Shown: piece by piece, positions 17,185 through 26,038 of the stretch
Position numbering within the stretch: the stretch's first letter is position 1
Layout: each line of letters begins with the position of its first letter
Origin: Butyrivibrio proteoclasticus P6B7
Lineage (GTDB): Bacteria > Bacillota > Clostridia > Lachnospirales > Lachnospiraceae
DNA length: 64,000 nucleotides
Assembly: GCF_000622085.1 (NCBI RefSeq)
Contig: NZ_JHWL01000010.1
Coordinates: forward strand, 62,001 to 126,000
Reading direction: 5' to 3'
Program-made: the position numbers and the translations under genes
The notes under the pieces: generated by a model
Told to the model about the DNA's origin: nothing
What the model saw: the letters and a program-made list of their open reading frames with translations, nothing else
The model's database searches: none

Positions 17185-18804
17185 TTAGTCGCAGTACTTC
17201 TGCAAGGTCTTGCGGACTGCGCCAATTCCTGCGATAAGCTCCATGAAGTAGCCGATGATCTTATCAGAAAGACCTGCTTCCTCAAGGTCAACAGCGAAGA
17301 TGCTCTTGTCCTTAAGAAGTGGCATTACTTCTGCGCGAACCTTGGCTTCATCGGTTTCGCCAAGGGCGATGTTCTTAACAAAAGCGCGTGAGCTGTCAAG
17401 ACGTGGGTCTGGGCTTGGCTCGAAAGCTTCACCGTTGTCGTTAACTCCCATGAGGTAACGAAGCCAGCCTGCGTGAACCAGCGGAATGAAGTTTAGCTCT
17501 TTTACGTCAAGCTCTGAAGAAGCCATATAAGCCTTGATGGTCTCGCCAAAGCGGATGCCCAGCTTCTGTGAAGTGTCTGTAGCGATACGCTGTGGTGTAT
17601 CAGGCATGAATACGTTAGGGATTCTAACGTTAACTACTGTGTCGATAAACTCTGAAGGCTTGATTACGCCTGGGTCTGTAACAACTGGAAGGCCCTCAAC
17701 GTAGCCAATTTTCTCAACGAGGGCGTGGAGCTCTTTATCCTTCATCTCGTCTGAGATCTTCTCAAAGCCAAGAACGCAGCCATATACAGCAAGGGCTGTG
17801 TGGAGCGGATTAAGGCAGGTGCAGACTTTCATGCGCTCAACCTTATCAACGGTCTCCTTGTCAGTGAAGATGACGCCAACCTTCTCAAGAGCTGGTCTTC
17901 CGTTAGGGAACTTGTCCTCGATTACCAGATACTCGCTCTCCTCGGCGTTAACAAATGGTGCAACCCAGGTCTTCATTGAAGTTACAACAGGCTCAAGCTC
18001 TTCAACGCCGTCCTTCTTGAGGATCTCGTTAACTGAGTCGTCTGGTCTAGGTGTGATCTTGTCGATCATTGACCATGGGAAGCTAACCTTGCTCTCATCC
18101 TTGATGTAGGAAAGGAAGCCAGCCTCAGCCTTGCCATTCTCTTTCCATGCCTTTGCGAAGGCCTCAACTGCTGCGAAGAGCTTGTCCCCGTTGTGGGAGC
18201 AGTTGTCTGTGCTGACCATGGCAATTTTCTTTTCACCGGCTTTGAATCTTGCATACAAAAGAGCTGTCACCTTACCGATATAGCTCTTTGGCTTAGCTGG
18301 GCCATTTGCGAAGTCCTCTTCAACTGCAGGGAGTGTCTCACCCTTGGCGTTTACAAGGCTGTAGCCCTTCTCAGTGATTGTAAATGTGGCAAGCTGAAGT
18401 GAATCAGCGGAAAAGATCTCTTTTAACCTGTCAAACTCCTCTGGGCGGTCGGAGTCAAGGATGCAGGACTCAGCAATGCTGGAGATCACTGACTTCTCAA
18501 CGGAGCCGTCTGCCTTAAGGGTTACCAGAAGTGAAAGGTTGTCGTGTGGTCTGTACATCTTCTCGATGATCTCGTAGTCAAAGCCCTCAACAACTGTAAG
18601 GCCCTGGACTGCGCTGCCCTCCTCCAGCATTCTCTGGGAGAGGTTGGCCTGGAAGGCTCTGAAGATGTTGCCGGCGCCAAAGTGAACCCACTGAGGATTC
18701 TTCTTGGTCTCAGCGATCATCTTGTCTCTGTCAAAAGAGGGAACGAAGTAGCCCTTCTCTTTCCAGGTGTTATCTGTGTATACGCTTGATGCATTTAATT
18801 TCAT
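17185..18804 (-). CDS. uxuB: D-mannonate oxidoreductase (fructuronate reductase), mannitol dehydrogenase family
   Basis: 539 residues, GGGAG before the ATG. The N-terminal HFGAGNIFRAFQANL is the nucleotide-binding start of the family, and MVSTDNCSHNGD is the conserved MDH signature. The C-terminal catalytic half contains the Lys/His-rich CTCLNPLHTALAVYG. It reduces D-fructuronate to D-mannonate with NADH in glucuronate breakdown. The next gene upstream is uxuA, 103 bases away on the same strand, which fixes the substrate better than sequence alone. Confidence 0.92.
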   Translation of the reverse strand: MKLNASSVYTDNTWKEKGYFVPSFDRDKMIAETKKNPQWVHFGAGNIFRAFQANLSQRMLEEGSAVQGLTVVEGFDYEIIEKMYRPHDNLSLLVTLKADGSVEKSVISSIAESCILDSDRPEEFDRLKEIFSADSLQLATFTITEKGYSLVNAKGETLPAVEEDFANGPAKPKSYIGKVTALLYARFKAGEKKIAMVSTDNCSHNGDKLFAAVEAFAKAWKENGKAEAGFLSYIKDESKVSFPWSMIDKITPRPDDSVNEILKKDGVEELEPVVTSMKTWVAPFVNAEESEYLVIEDKFPNGRPALEKVGVIFTDKETVDKVERMKVCTCLNPLHTALAVYGCVLGFEKISDEMKDKELHALVEKIGYVEGLPVVTDPGVIKPSEFIDTVVNVRIPNVFMPDTPQRIATDTSQKLGIRFGETIKAYMASSELDVKELNFIPLVHAGWLRYLMGVNDNGEAFEPSPDPRLDSSRAFVKNIALGETDEAKVRAEVMPLLKDKSIFAVDLEEAGLSDKIIGYFMELIAGIGAVRKTLQKYCD

Positions 18805-18907
18805 TGTTATTCTCCCTTATTGATATATTAAGCGGAGGTTCTGATCTCGCAACAAGTTGCTCGCCAGAACACGCTCACACTAGACTCAAAAATACTTCGT
18901 CAAGTGT

Positions 18908-19984
18908 TCACAGCCCTCTCTGATGAGATTTCTCAATTGCTTCCCAAAGTCCGTTGATGTATGTTGCGCCAAGGGCTCTGTCATAGAGGCCGTAGCCAGG
19001 CATTGCAACTTCGCCCCAGATCATGCGGCCGTGGTCAGGACGGATAGGTCCGTCAAAGCCAGTCTCATAGAGGGCCTTAACGATCTCGTACATATCGAAG
19101 GTTCCGTCTGCTGAAAGGTGCGCAGCCTCCTCGAAGTTAGTAGGAGAGATGAACTTAAGGTTACGAACGTGTGCGAAGTGGATTCTTCCCTCTAAAGCTC
19201 TGATCATGTGTGGAAGGTCGTTCTCAAGGCTTGTGCCGTAGGAACCTGAGCAGAAGGTAACGCCGTTGTGCACGTCGTCAACAGCCTTCATGAGCTTTAA
19301 GATATTCTTTTCATTGTTGATAATTCTTGGAAGGCCAAATACTGACCAGGCTGGATCATCAGGGTGGATGGCCATCTTGATGTCGTACTTATTACAAACA
19401 GGCATGATTGCCTTAAGGAAATAAACAATGTTCTCAAAGAGCTTGTCTTCATCGATGTCTTTGTATAGTTCAAACAGCTCTTTTACGTGAGCCATTCTCT
19501 CTGGCTCCCAACCAGGCATAACTGTGCCGTTCATCTCGCCAGAAATTGACTCGAACATCTTCTCAGGGTCGATGGCGTCAATTGCTTCCTGGGTGTAGGC
19601 AAGTACTGTGGAGCCGTCAGCTCTTTTACGAGCAAGCTCAGATCTGGTCCAGTCAAAAACAGGCATGAAGTTGTAGCATACCATGTGGATGTCTTCTTTA
19701 CCAAGGTTCTCGAGGGTCTTGATGTAGTTATCGATGTGCTCGTCTCTCTCCTTGGAGCCGGTCTTGATGGCATCAGAAACGTTAACAGACTCGATACCAG
19801 CGATCTTAAGGCTCTCAGCCTCTACCTCCTTCTTGAGGGCTCTGATCTCGTCAAGCTCCCAGAGCTCACCAGCCTGCTTGTTGTAAAGAGTTGTGATAAC
19901 TCCGTGCACGCCTGGGATCTGTCTGATCTGCCAGAGTTTAACTGTATCGTAATTGGTGCCATACCAGCGAAGTGTCATTTCCAT
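18908..19984 (-). CDS. uxuA: Mannonate dehydratase
   Basis: 358 residues, GGAGGG before the ATG. LRWYGTNYDTVKLWQIRQIP at the start, HPDDPAW, FCSGSYGT, IHFAHVRN and DHGRM near the end are the metal-binding and catalytic blocks of UxuA. It dehydrates D-mannonate to 2-keto-3-deoxygluconate. An AraC regulator is divergently encoded 124 bases away and probably controls uxuAB. Confidence 0.95.
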   Translation of the reverse strand: MEMTLRWYGTNYDTVKLWQIRQIPGVHGVITTLYNKQAGELWELDEIRALKKEVEAESLKIAGIESVNVSDAIKTGSKERDEHIDNYIKTLENLGKEDIHMVCYNFMPVFDWTRSELARKRADGSTVLAYTQEAIDAIDPEKMFESISGEMNGTVMPGWEPERMAHVKELFELYKDIDEDKLFENIVYFLKAIMPVCNKYDIKMAIHPDDPAWSVFGLPRIINNEKNILKLMKAVDDVHNGVTFCSGSYGTSLENDLPHMIRALEGRIHFAHVRNLKFISPTNFEEAAHLSADGTFDMYEIVKALYETGFDGPIRPDHGRMIWGEVAMPGYGLYDRALGATYINGLWEAIEKSHQRGL

Positions 19985-20108
19985 AATCTATTTCCCTCCA
20001 ATAATGAAGCATTTTTCGTTTACACTATTAACTTTAATGATTTGTTCAGAAATATAGAATAGAATTACTTGTTGCCAAGTGTGCAAAACTTGTTATAAAC
20101 TACTAGAT

Positions 20109-21023
20109 ATGAAAAACAAACTGAGATCATCCTTTAACACAAGACAATATATGCTTTCCTCGGACTTCGAGGTTTTCTATTATTCGGACAGGAATTTCAC
20201 TGCAGTTCCGCCCCACGCCCACAATTACTATGAGTGTTATCTCTTTTTGGAGGGGGACATCACTATGGAAGTGGCTCTGGGAAAAGAGAAACCGACTAAG
20301 CATAAGATGGCGCCTGGCGATTTGATGCTGATTCCGCCTGGGGTTGACCACCATGCCATCATGGACAACCCAGACCAGAACTACCGCAGGTTCGTGTTCT
20401 GGATCAGCAAGGAGTGCTGCAACAGCCTCATGAACGAGTCGGTGGACTACATGTACCTGATTCAGAAGGCGGAGGCTTTCCACAATTACTTCTACCATCT
20501 GGCTCCGGCGGATCTCCACCTGGTTGAGTCAAGATTCCTGCGGCTTCTTGAGGAGATTTCCTCAGACCGCTACGGAAGCAGCGCCGCAAGACATTTGTGT
20601 TTGTGCGACCTGATTCTGACTATCAACAGAGTCATCTACGACGAAGACCACAAGAAGACTGGCACCGACGAGATATCTCTTTTCCAGAACATCATCTCCT
20701 ACGTGGAGAGCAATCTGGAGGACACACTGTCCCTGGACGATATCGCAGGCCAGTTCTATGTTAGCAAGTATTACGTTGCCCACCTTTTCAAGGACACCCT
20801 GGGCATCTCGCTCCATCAGTACATAATTAAAAAACGCCTTGCCGAGTGCCGCGGCGCCATCACAAGTGGCGAGAGCATCAGCAAGACATATGAAAGATTC
20901 GGTTTCCGCGATTATTCAAGCTTCTTCAAGGCCTTCAAGAAGGAGTACGGCATGTCTCCCAAGGAGTATCAGGGAGTTTATGCTCGGTCTATTGAGAAGA
21001 AGGCGGAGAAGACAAATAAATAA
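20109..21023 (+). CDS. AraC-family transcriptional regulator
   Basis: 304 residues from the ATG at 20109; a GTG start 30 bases earlier is possible and neither has a clear ribosome site. Residues 15-115 form a cupin sensor (VPPHAHNYYECYLFLEGDI, GDLMLIPPGVDHH). The C-terminal 100 residues hold two helix-turn-helix units (LSLDDIAGQFYVSKYYVAHL and YERFGFRDYSSFFKAFKKEY). Placed divergently from uxuA, it is the likely activator of glucuronate genes. Its ligand is unknown. Confidence 0.93.
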   Translation: MKNKLRSSFNTRQYMLSSDFEVFYYSDRNFTAVPPHAHNYYECYLFLEGDITMEVALGKEKPTKHKMAPGDLMLIPPGVDHHAIMDNPDQNYRRFVFWISKECCNSLMNESVDYMYLIQKAEAFHNYFYHLAPADLHLVESRFLRLLEEISSDRYGSSAARHLCLCDLILTINRVIYDEDHKKTGTDEISLFQNIISYVESNLEDTLSLDDIAGQFYVSKYYVAHLFKDTLGISLHQYIIKKRLAECRGAITSGESISKTYERFGFRDYSSFFKAFKKEYGMSPKEYQGVYARSIEKKAEKTNK

Positions 21024-21036
21024 TATTTGTGCAGAT

Positions 21037-21086
21037 GGTTATTGTAATAATCCACAGATGCAAAGATATGGATTACTGCAATAACC
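21037..21086. terminator. Hairpin between convergent genes
   Basis: GGTTATTGTAATAATCC pairs with GGATTACTGCAATAACC. It lies between the AraC gene and the minus-strand gene ending at 21130, so it can serve both. The U-runs are weak. Confidence 0.55.
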
Positions 21087-21129
21087 AATAAATATCTGAG
21101 TTGTTGACTGTTATTCTTGAACCCGTGAA

Positions 21130-22887
21130 TTACTTGTGAATCCTGAACTCGTAGAATTCGCCTGGGTTAAGGATAAGGTCGCAGCTCTTTTCTTTTATTG
21201 AAGTAAAGTCCACACGGGCCTCTCCCGGAGTAAGGTCTAGCTCTTTTTCCTCGCCGAAATATCGTGATGCGAAGAGGTGAGTGATGCCTGCATTCTCATC
21301 CTGCAGATGGATGGTAGTGTGCACAGGATGGGCCTTTCCGGTTACGTGGGCGTACAGGATGAAGGTGTCGTTGTCGTAATGGAAGATTGACACGTTATTG
21401 CCTGTAACGTAGACGCCGCGGTAGTTGAACAGTGGCTTAACTGCGTCGTAGGCCCAGCTTGGGATGCGGGCAAGATCCGATGGATTCTCAGGAACGTTCA
21501 GAAGGTACATCTGGCCCTTGCCGTAGGTATCCTTAAGGAACAGTGTGGTGTGATACTCCCCTGCGCCGCCGTTTAGCAGAGACCATGACAGGTTGTTGGA
21601 GTGCTGCACATCTGCAAAAAGAACTGCTGGCACGTCCTCAAGGTAACCGGCCGGGTCGTCTGTCTTGTAATATCTTGTGACATTTAGCTTCCTGCCTGTC
21701 AGGTAGGCTGAGCTTAATTCTTCCCACTTCTCCTTATCTGCGTTCATGGCAAATCCAGTGGTGACGTAGGCTACGCCGCCTTTAAGCAGTAGCTCTTTTA
21801 ACTTATCGAATATCTCCGGATCCTGAAGGGAGCTCTGGGTTAAAAGAACTTGCCCATTAGCAGGGAATACAGGTGTAGGGTTAAGGGCAAAGCCCTGCAT
21901 GCCAAGAAAATCCTCGATGTGGTTCTCGCCCTGGGAAGCGTATGGGATGTAAGCCGGGATTCCTACTGGGTTTCCGGTCTTATCAAGCATCTTGTCAATT
22001 CTGCCAAGTTGAAGGCCAAGAGGAGTCACAAGCTTGTTGTCCACCAGGTCAGTCCACTGGAAAAGTGTGATTTCTTCTGGCTTTGCGAAGGCTGAGAGAT
22101 AGCCCTGCTCCAGATAGTCGTCAATTGGCCAGCACTGATAAGTGTCAAACCAAGTGCCGTGGTTGCGGCCGTTTGAAGCTTCATCCATCCAGCGAACCAG
22201 ACTGTAGCTAAGGTATGTAGGAAGGTGCTGGTCCTGATATGCGCTGGCTCTGGTCTCGGTGCCGGTGTAAACCATGTCAAATATATCCTTTTCCACGTCA
22301 GGTCTGTAGCCCGTTGCGTGATAGGACTCGCGCCAGTTAGGGAACTTGATGATCATCTTGATGCCTGGGTTGATCTTCTTGGCTGGGCCCACCACAAGAT
22401 TCTCAGACACATCCTTCATAAGCTCTTTCCTAAACTCCACCCAGGTCTTGTCGCCCTTGGCCTTGAGGCAGTCCTCGCAGGTGCAGTTGGTGAAGTAGAA
22501 GTCGTCAAGGATCACCTCGTCGAACTGCTCAGCGCAGTACTCGGAGACTTTCTTGATGTAGTCGCGCATCTTCTTGTTGGTGTAGCAGAAGGTGCCAAAG
22601 AGCCTCTGTCTCTTCTTGTCTTCCTCATCGATGTCTGGAACCACAGTTGTGAAGCCGCCTGCCACCTCTACGTTCTTACTCTTGAAGAACTCAATAAACT
22701 GGGCCATCTTGTCCTTGTCCACCCAGTGGCCCTCTCTGTAGGGCTCCAGGTAGACCTTATCCAGGCCCACGTATTTCTCTATAAATTCATAGTGCTTCTT
22801 AAGTGCCTCCAGATCTATGCGCTCCAAGATCTGGGCCACGCAGTAGACTGTAAGCTTGAAGTTGTTGTAGTGTCTGATGTTTGCCAT
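21130..22887 (-). CDS. Unknown TIM-barrel-like protein, possible glycoside hydrolase
   Basis: 585 residues with a strong GGAGG site and no signal peptide, so cytoplasmic. The first 300 residues look like a barrel with strand-end acids and aromatics (DKVYLEPYREGHW, DEVILDDFYFTNCTCEDC, IIKFPNWRESYH, QCWPIDDYLEQG). Then come a Rossmann-like segment near 330-420 (GQVLLTQSSL) and a beta-rich tail. Paired acids in LDDFYF are what one expects of a retaining hydrolase. I do not recognise a named family. Its place beside uxuAB and an AraC regulator suggests a role with uronate- or xylan-derived oligosaccharides. Confidence 0.6.
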   Translation of the reverse strand: MANIRHYNNFKLTVYCVAQILERIDLEALKKHYEFIEKYVGLDKVYLEPYREGHWVDKDKMAQFIEFFKSKNVEVAGGFTTVVPDIDEEDKKRQRLFGTFCYTNKKMRDYIKKVSEYCAEQFDEVILDDFYFTNCTCEDCLKAKGDKTWVEFRKELMKDVSENLVVGPAKKINPGIKMIIKFPNWRESYHATGYRPDVEKDIFDMVYTGTETRASAYQDQHLPTYLSYSLVRWMDEASNGRNHGTWFDTYQCWPIDDYLEQGYLSAFAKPEEITLFQWTDLVDNKLVTPLGLQLGRIDKMLDKTGNPVGIPAYIPYASQGENHIEDFLGMQGFALNPTPVFPANGQVLLTQSSLQDPEIFDKLKELLLKGGVAYVTTGFAMNADKEKWEELSSAYLTGRKLNVTRYYKTDDPAGYLEDVPAVLFADVQHSNNLSWSLLNGGAGEYHTTLFLKDTYGKGQMYLLNVPENPSDLARIPSWAYDAVKPLFNYRGVYVTGNNVSIFHYDNDTFILYAHVTGKAHPVHTTIHLQDENAGITHLFASRYFGEEKELDLTPGEARVDFTSIKEKSCDLILNPGEFYEFRIHK

Positions 22888-23115
22888 GGTTGTACCTCCG
22901 TTTATTCCTTATGCCTAATTCCTAGCATTTTGTGCGAGTGTAATAGCATCCCAAAAGACGATTCTCTGAGGAAATCCGTGTAGTCAATTATGATTATATA
23001 ATGCCGATTGCACCGATGTTACACGATTTCTGTCATGTTTTGCCCTATTTTTGCTGTTTGAATTTTATGTTGCGGCTGTCTTGAAGTTATTCATGTTGTC
23101 TCAATTCTATTCTAC

Positions 23116-23290
23116 GACTGCGGACGCCATCCTTGACGGCCGGGTGGCAGGGCGCTGCCACGTCTTTACCGATGGCGATAGACTCATGAGCAGCTGCTAT
23201 CCAGCGCCATCAGTCGCTTCAGCGTAGCACCCTGCTTTGTGGTCATCAAGGACAAGCCCTGCCTTTGGCAGGGTGGCTAGCTGACCACCT
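23116..23290. repeat. GC-rich nested inverted repeats
   Basis: Non-coding and much more GC-rich than its flanks. It contains GGGTGGCAGGGCGCTGCCAC, a second hairpin (CGATGGCG with CGCCATC around an AGCAGCTGCT centre) and further pairs such as CAGGGTG with CACCCTG. The CCGGGTGG...GCTGCCACGTCTTTACC segment resembles the outer arm of the 16889-17111 element. Confidence 0.6.
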
Positions 23291-23388
23291 CCGGCTCCAG
23301 ATCTTTGAGCAGCTGGTGGTGACGGCGCTTGGGCGTTTGGGTACAGAGGCTTGTTTTGGCTTCTATGCCCAAAGGATTTCTATGACTT

Positions 23389-23583
23389 GAGGGTACAAAA
23401 CCTCTTTTCCGCCATTTGTACCCTCTGCTTTGCTCTTGCTCGAGGGTACAATCCCTCATTTTAGCCATTTGTACCCTCATATTTTTCTTGCTCGAGGGTA
23501 CAAAAGCCCATTTTGTCACTTTGTACCCTCCGCCTTGCTCCAGCATGGGGGTACAAACCATCATTTCTGCTATTTGTACCCTC
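23389..23583. repeat. Array of four 37-nt hairpins (GAGGGTACAAA family)
   Basis: Units at 23389, 23442, 23494 and 23547, each with stem GAGGGTACAAA and TTTGTACCCTC around a variable loop of about 15 bases. Spacers of 15-16 bases contain TTGCT. The period is 52-53 bases. Loops differ between copies while stems are kept, so the structure rather than the loop is conserved. Confidence 0.9.
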
Positions 23584-23598
23584 GGCGGAATTCGGTAC

Positions 23599-23801
23599 GC
23601 ATCCTATATTCAAGACTTGGCGGATATGGGATGCATAAATTAGCGCCAAGCAGTAAAGATATGTTCTATATAAAGCAAAACACATCCTAATTACAGCAAT
23701 CGCCATAATTAGGATGTGTAAATATACGCAATATAGGAATGTGATGAACTTCTAAGCGAAACCACGCATCCCAAAACACATTATCTTGTGAAACGGGATG
23801 C
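23599..23801. repeat. Three spaced hairpins with CATCC/GGATG stems
   Basis: Hairpins at 23599-23634, 23680-23719 and 23766-23801, with centres 83-84 bases apart. The middle one has a perfect stem ACACATCCTAATTA with TAATTAGGATGTGT. The outer two use GCATCC(C)/GGGATGC. Confidence 0.6.
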
Positions 23802-23844
23802 AATTTCTTCTTATCACCATTGGTTATTCAATACCACTGAAATC

Positions 23845-23946
23845 TTATCACCAATGATTTTTATCGCCACTGATTATCTATCGCCACTGACTATCTATCA
23901 CCACTGATAATTCATCACCACTTATCATCTATCACCACTGACTATC
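23845..23946. repeat. 17-bp minisatellite
   Basis: Degenerate tandem units TATCGCCACTGATTATC and TATCACCACTGACTATC, five or six copies, just past the stop of the lipoprotein gene ending at 23966. The period is not a multiple of three and no frame runs through. Confidence 0.8.
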
Positions 23947-23965
23947 AATTAATCATGAGCATCAA

Positions 23966-25312
23966 TCACCCTCTATAGTATGGATTTATAAAGAGTGCAT
24001 AGTCTACTGCACTTCTTGTGTTTTCGTCGTCCATGGGCTTGAATTTACTGTCAAATTCAGAACCGCCTTCGTTTCTATAAACCTGTTCGACATTTATTAC
24101 CTGTTTGTTTTCATCAAGGAACAATACATTGATATCTCTAAGTTCATCTATTTCATGCTCAGTCTTGATGTTGAAGTTGAATACCAGGTCGCCGGATTCA
24201 TCCTCTGCGCAATCATATGTAGCTGAATATGAAGTAGATTTCCAGTGGCTTGTTGCCTCTGATCTCATATCCATCCAGACAATTTCTCCTGTTGGAGTTC
24301 TATAGCCGTTCTCCACGATGTAGACAGCTGTGTTCATAGGGCCAAGATTCTGATATGAGATTTCAAATACATAGTCATCTGTGCCGGTAACATCCTTAGG
24401 ATATCCCTTTAAAAACACTTCCTGATCAGTGTCGCCAATGTTAGTTATGCCAAGAACGATGTAGTGGGCATTTTCACACTTGTAAACAACCTCTGATACA
24501 ACAATATTCTCCATTGGACTTGTAACCATGTACCAGTCAACCTTGTTGTAATCATTGTCCTGGGACTGGAGCTTAGCAAGAACATCATCTGAAACTTCCA
24601 CTTTTCTCTCAATTGGAATAGTTCCGTTTTCAATGCTCTTAGCAAGATCTGACTGCTGGTCACGGGATGTAAACTCAGCTACTGTCTTTGTTTCAAGACC
24701 ATCTTCAAGATGAATCTCTACACGGATATTGTTTTCATTCTCAACTGATTCAGTGTCATTCCCCCTAAAAATCAGCACGTATGAACCATCATCCACAATC
24801 TTGTAATACTCTTTTTCGTACTCAATGTAAAAGTAGTAGCATGTGTAGTCTCCGCTATGGATTACACGAACGCAATCCTTGTCCTTTATGCTATCTACAT
24901 TATCACCATAGATAGCATAGTAGTCACCTTCATCAGAAAACCTTATTGGATGATTCATAAGAGCGAAATTATCATATTCACCATCCAAGCTTGCAAAGAA
25001 CTCATGAGCAAGCTTTACTGCCTCATCACCTGTAACTTCGTCACCTTCAGATGGGTAGTCCTCCATAAAAGATTTGCCTTCATTACTAAGTGTAGCTGTA
25101 GAATCTTTATCCTTTGAAGAATCCTCTGTAGTGTTGTCATCTTCCTTATTTTCAGTCTTTGATGTTTCATCAGATGTAGTTTCCACAGTCTCCTCTGCAG
25201 AGCCACTTACATCCACATCTTTGTCTGAAGTCCCCTTACCACATGCACTTAATGTGAGTGTGCTTACAAGTAAAAAGGTCAAAAATATGCTGCATTTTGC
25301 CTTATTAAACAT
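23966..25312 (-). CDS. Uncharacterised lipoprotein, 448 aa
   Basis: Signal peptide with lipobox (LTLSAC), then an acidic Ser/Thr/Asp/Glu linker to about residue 75 typical of Gram-positive surface lipoproteins. The body is predicted beta-rich, with an N-terminal part around YYAIYGDNVDSI and a C-terminal part (IVVSEVVYKCENAHYIVLGI) that resembles an Ig-like fold. No catalytic motif was recognised. GGAGG precedes the start. No partner gene is adjacent on this strand; the divergent neighbour is a toxin-antitoxin pair. Function unknown. Confidence 0.8.
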   Translation of the reverse strand: MFNKAKCSIFLTFLLVSTLTLSACGKGTSDKDVDVSGSAEETVETTSDETSKTENKEDDNTTEDSSKDKDSTATLSNEGKSFMEDYPSEGDEVTGDEAVKLAHEFFASLDGEYDNFALMNHPIRFSDEGDYYAIYGDNVDSIKDKDCVRVIHSGDYTCYYFYIEYEKEYYKIVDDGSYVLIFRGNDTESVENENNIRVEIHLEDGLETKTVAEFTSRDQQSDLAKSIENGTIPIERKVEVSDDVLAKLQSQDNDYNKVDWYMVTSPMENIVVSEVVYKCENAHYIVLGITNIGDTDQEVFLKGYPKDVTGTDDYVFEISYQNLGPMNTAVYIVENGYRTPTGEIVWMDMRSEATSHWKSTSYSATYDCAEDESGDLVFNFNIKTEHEIDELRDINVLFLDENKQVINVEQVYRNEGGSEFDSKFKPMDDENTRSAVDYALFINPYYRG

Positions 25313-25407
25313 TTTTCATACCTCCAATTCATATACTTAATTCGAGAGTATATCATATATACCCACTCTTTCGCGCATTTTATGCTAAAAAGATTATTTT
25401 TTCTTTA

Positions 25408-25442
25408 TTGAACCATGGCTAAATATAGTATATAATTTAGCC
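25408..25442 (+). promoter_or_regulatory. Promoter and operator of the toxin-antitoxin pair
   Basis: TTGAAC, 17 bases, TATAAT at 25408-25436. The palindrome GGCTAAAT with ATTTAGCC (25417-25442, 10-base spacer) covers the spacer and -10 box. It is well placed for autorepression by the Phd-type antitoxin. Confidence 0.75.
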
Positions 25443-25461
25443 ACAGAAAGGAGCGTGTATT

Positions 25462-25719
25462 ATGCAAATAGTTCCGATGAGAGATCTTAAAAACACAGTA
25501 GAAATCGAACGTTTATGTTCAGAATCCGGTGAACCAGTATTTGTCACAAAGAACGGATACGGCAGGCTTGTAGTAATGGACATCGACTATTACGAGCGTA
25601 CCATGCGCAAAATTGATGAGGCGCATTTGGTCAATAAAGGTATTGAAGACTACGAAACAGGTCGTGTTGTTGATGGAAAAAAAACTTTGAAGAAATTGAG
25701 GGAGAAACATGGCATCTAA
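25462..25719 (+). CDS. Phd/YefM-family antitoxin
   Basis: 85 residues. The start IVPMRDLKNTVEIERLCSES matches the Phd/YefM DNA-binding fold; VFVTKNGYGRLVVMDIDYY is the strand-turn-strand core that is well conserved in the family. The C-terminal 30 residues are charged and helical, the usual toxin-wrapping tail. It overlaps the toxin gene by 11 bases. The antitoxin should neutralise the toxin and repress the shared promoter, where a palindrome covers the -10 box. Confidence 0.9.
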   Translation: MQIVPMRDLKNTVEIERLCSESGEPVFVTKNGYGRLVVMDIDYYERTMRKIDEAHLVNKGIEDYETGRVVDGKKTLKKLREKHGI

Positions 25720-26038
25720 AGGATATGATTTTGTACTAACTTTAGCTGCTGAAACCGATATTGATGAAGCCATCACATATATTTCTGAATTTTTAGATAA
25801 TCCAGATGCTGCTTCAAACCTAGCTGATGAACTAGAGTCACAATTAGAAGAAATATGTAAAAATCCCAAAACCGGAAGAATTATAGAAAACGAGTTTCTA
25901 AGAAGAAATGACGTCAGACGTTTTCTTGTAAAAAACTACATAGCCTATTACATAATCGATGAAGATAACAAAACTATAGTAGTCTTAAGATTTGTTTACG
26001 GAAAATGTGACCAGGACCCGATAGTTAAAGGACTTTAA
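25709..26038 (+). CDS. RelE/ParE-superfamily toxin
   Basis: 109 residues. YDFVLTLAAETDIDEAITYI followed by two helices and the C-terminal strands VRRFLVKNYIAYYIIDE and IVVLRFVYGKCD form the RelE/ParE fold. The VKNY.AYYIID pattern is typical of ParE-like members. GGGAG precedes the ATG inside the antitoxin gene. Whether it cleaves mRNA or poisons gyrase cannot be told from sequence. A bidirectional terminator follows at once. Confidence 0.9.
   Translation: MASKGYDFVLTLAAETDIDEAITYISEFLDNPDAASNLADELESQLEEICKNPKTGRIIENEFLRRNDVRRFLVKNYIAYYIIDEDNKTIVVLRFVYGKCDQDPIVKGL

Noticed and set aside
22225-22983. 252-aa plus-strand open frame
   Set aside because: It is antisense to the well-supported 585-aa gene, has no ribosome site and its composition is that of a shadow frame.
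23389-23583. Integron attC-like cassette sites
   Set aside because: Units lack the RYYYAAC/GTTRRRY ends, there are no cassettes between them and no integrase is seen.
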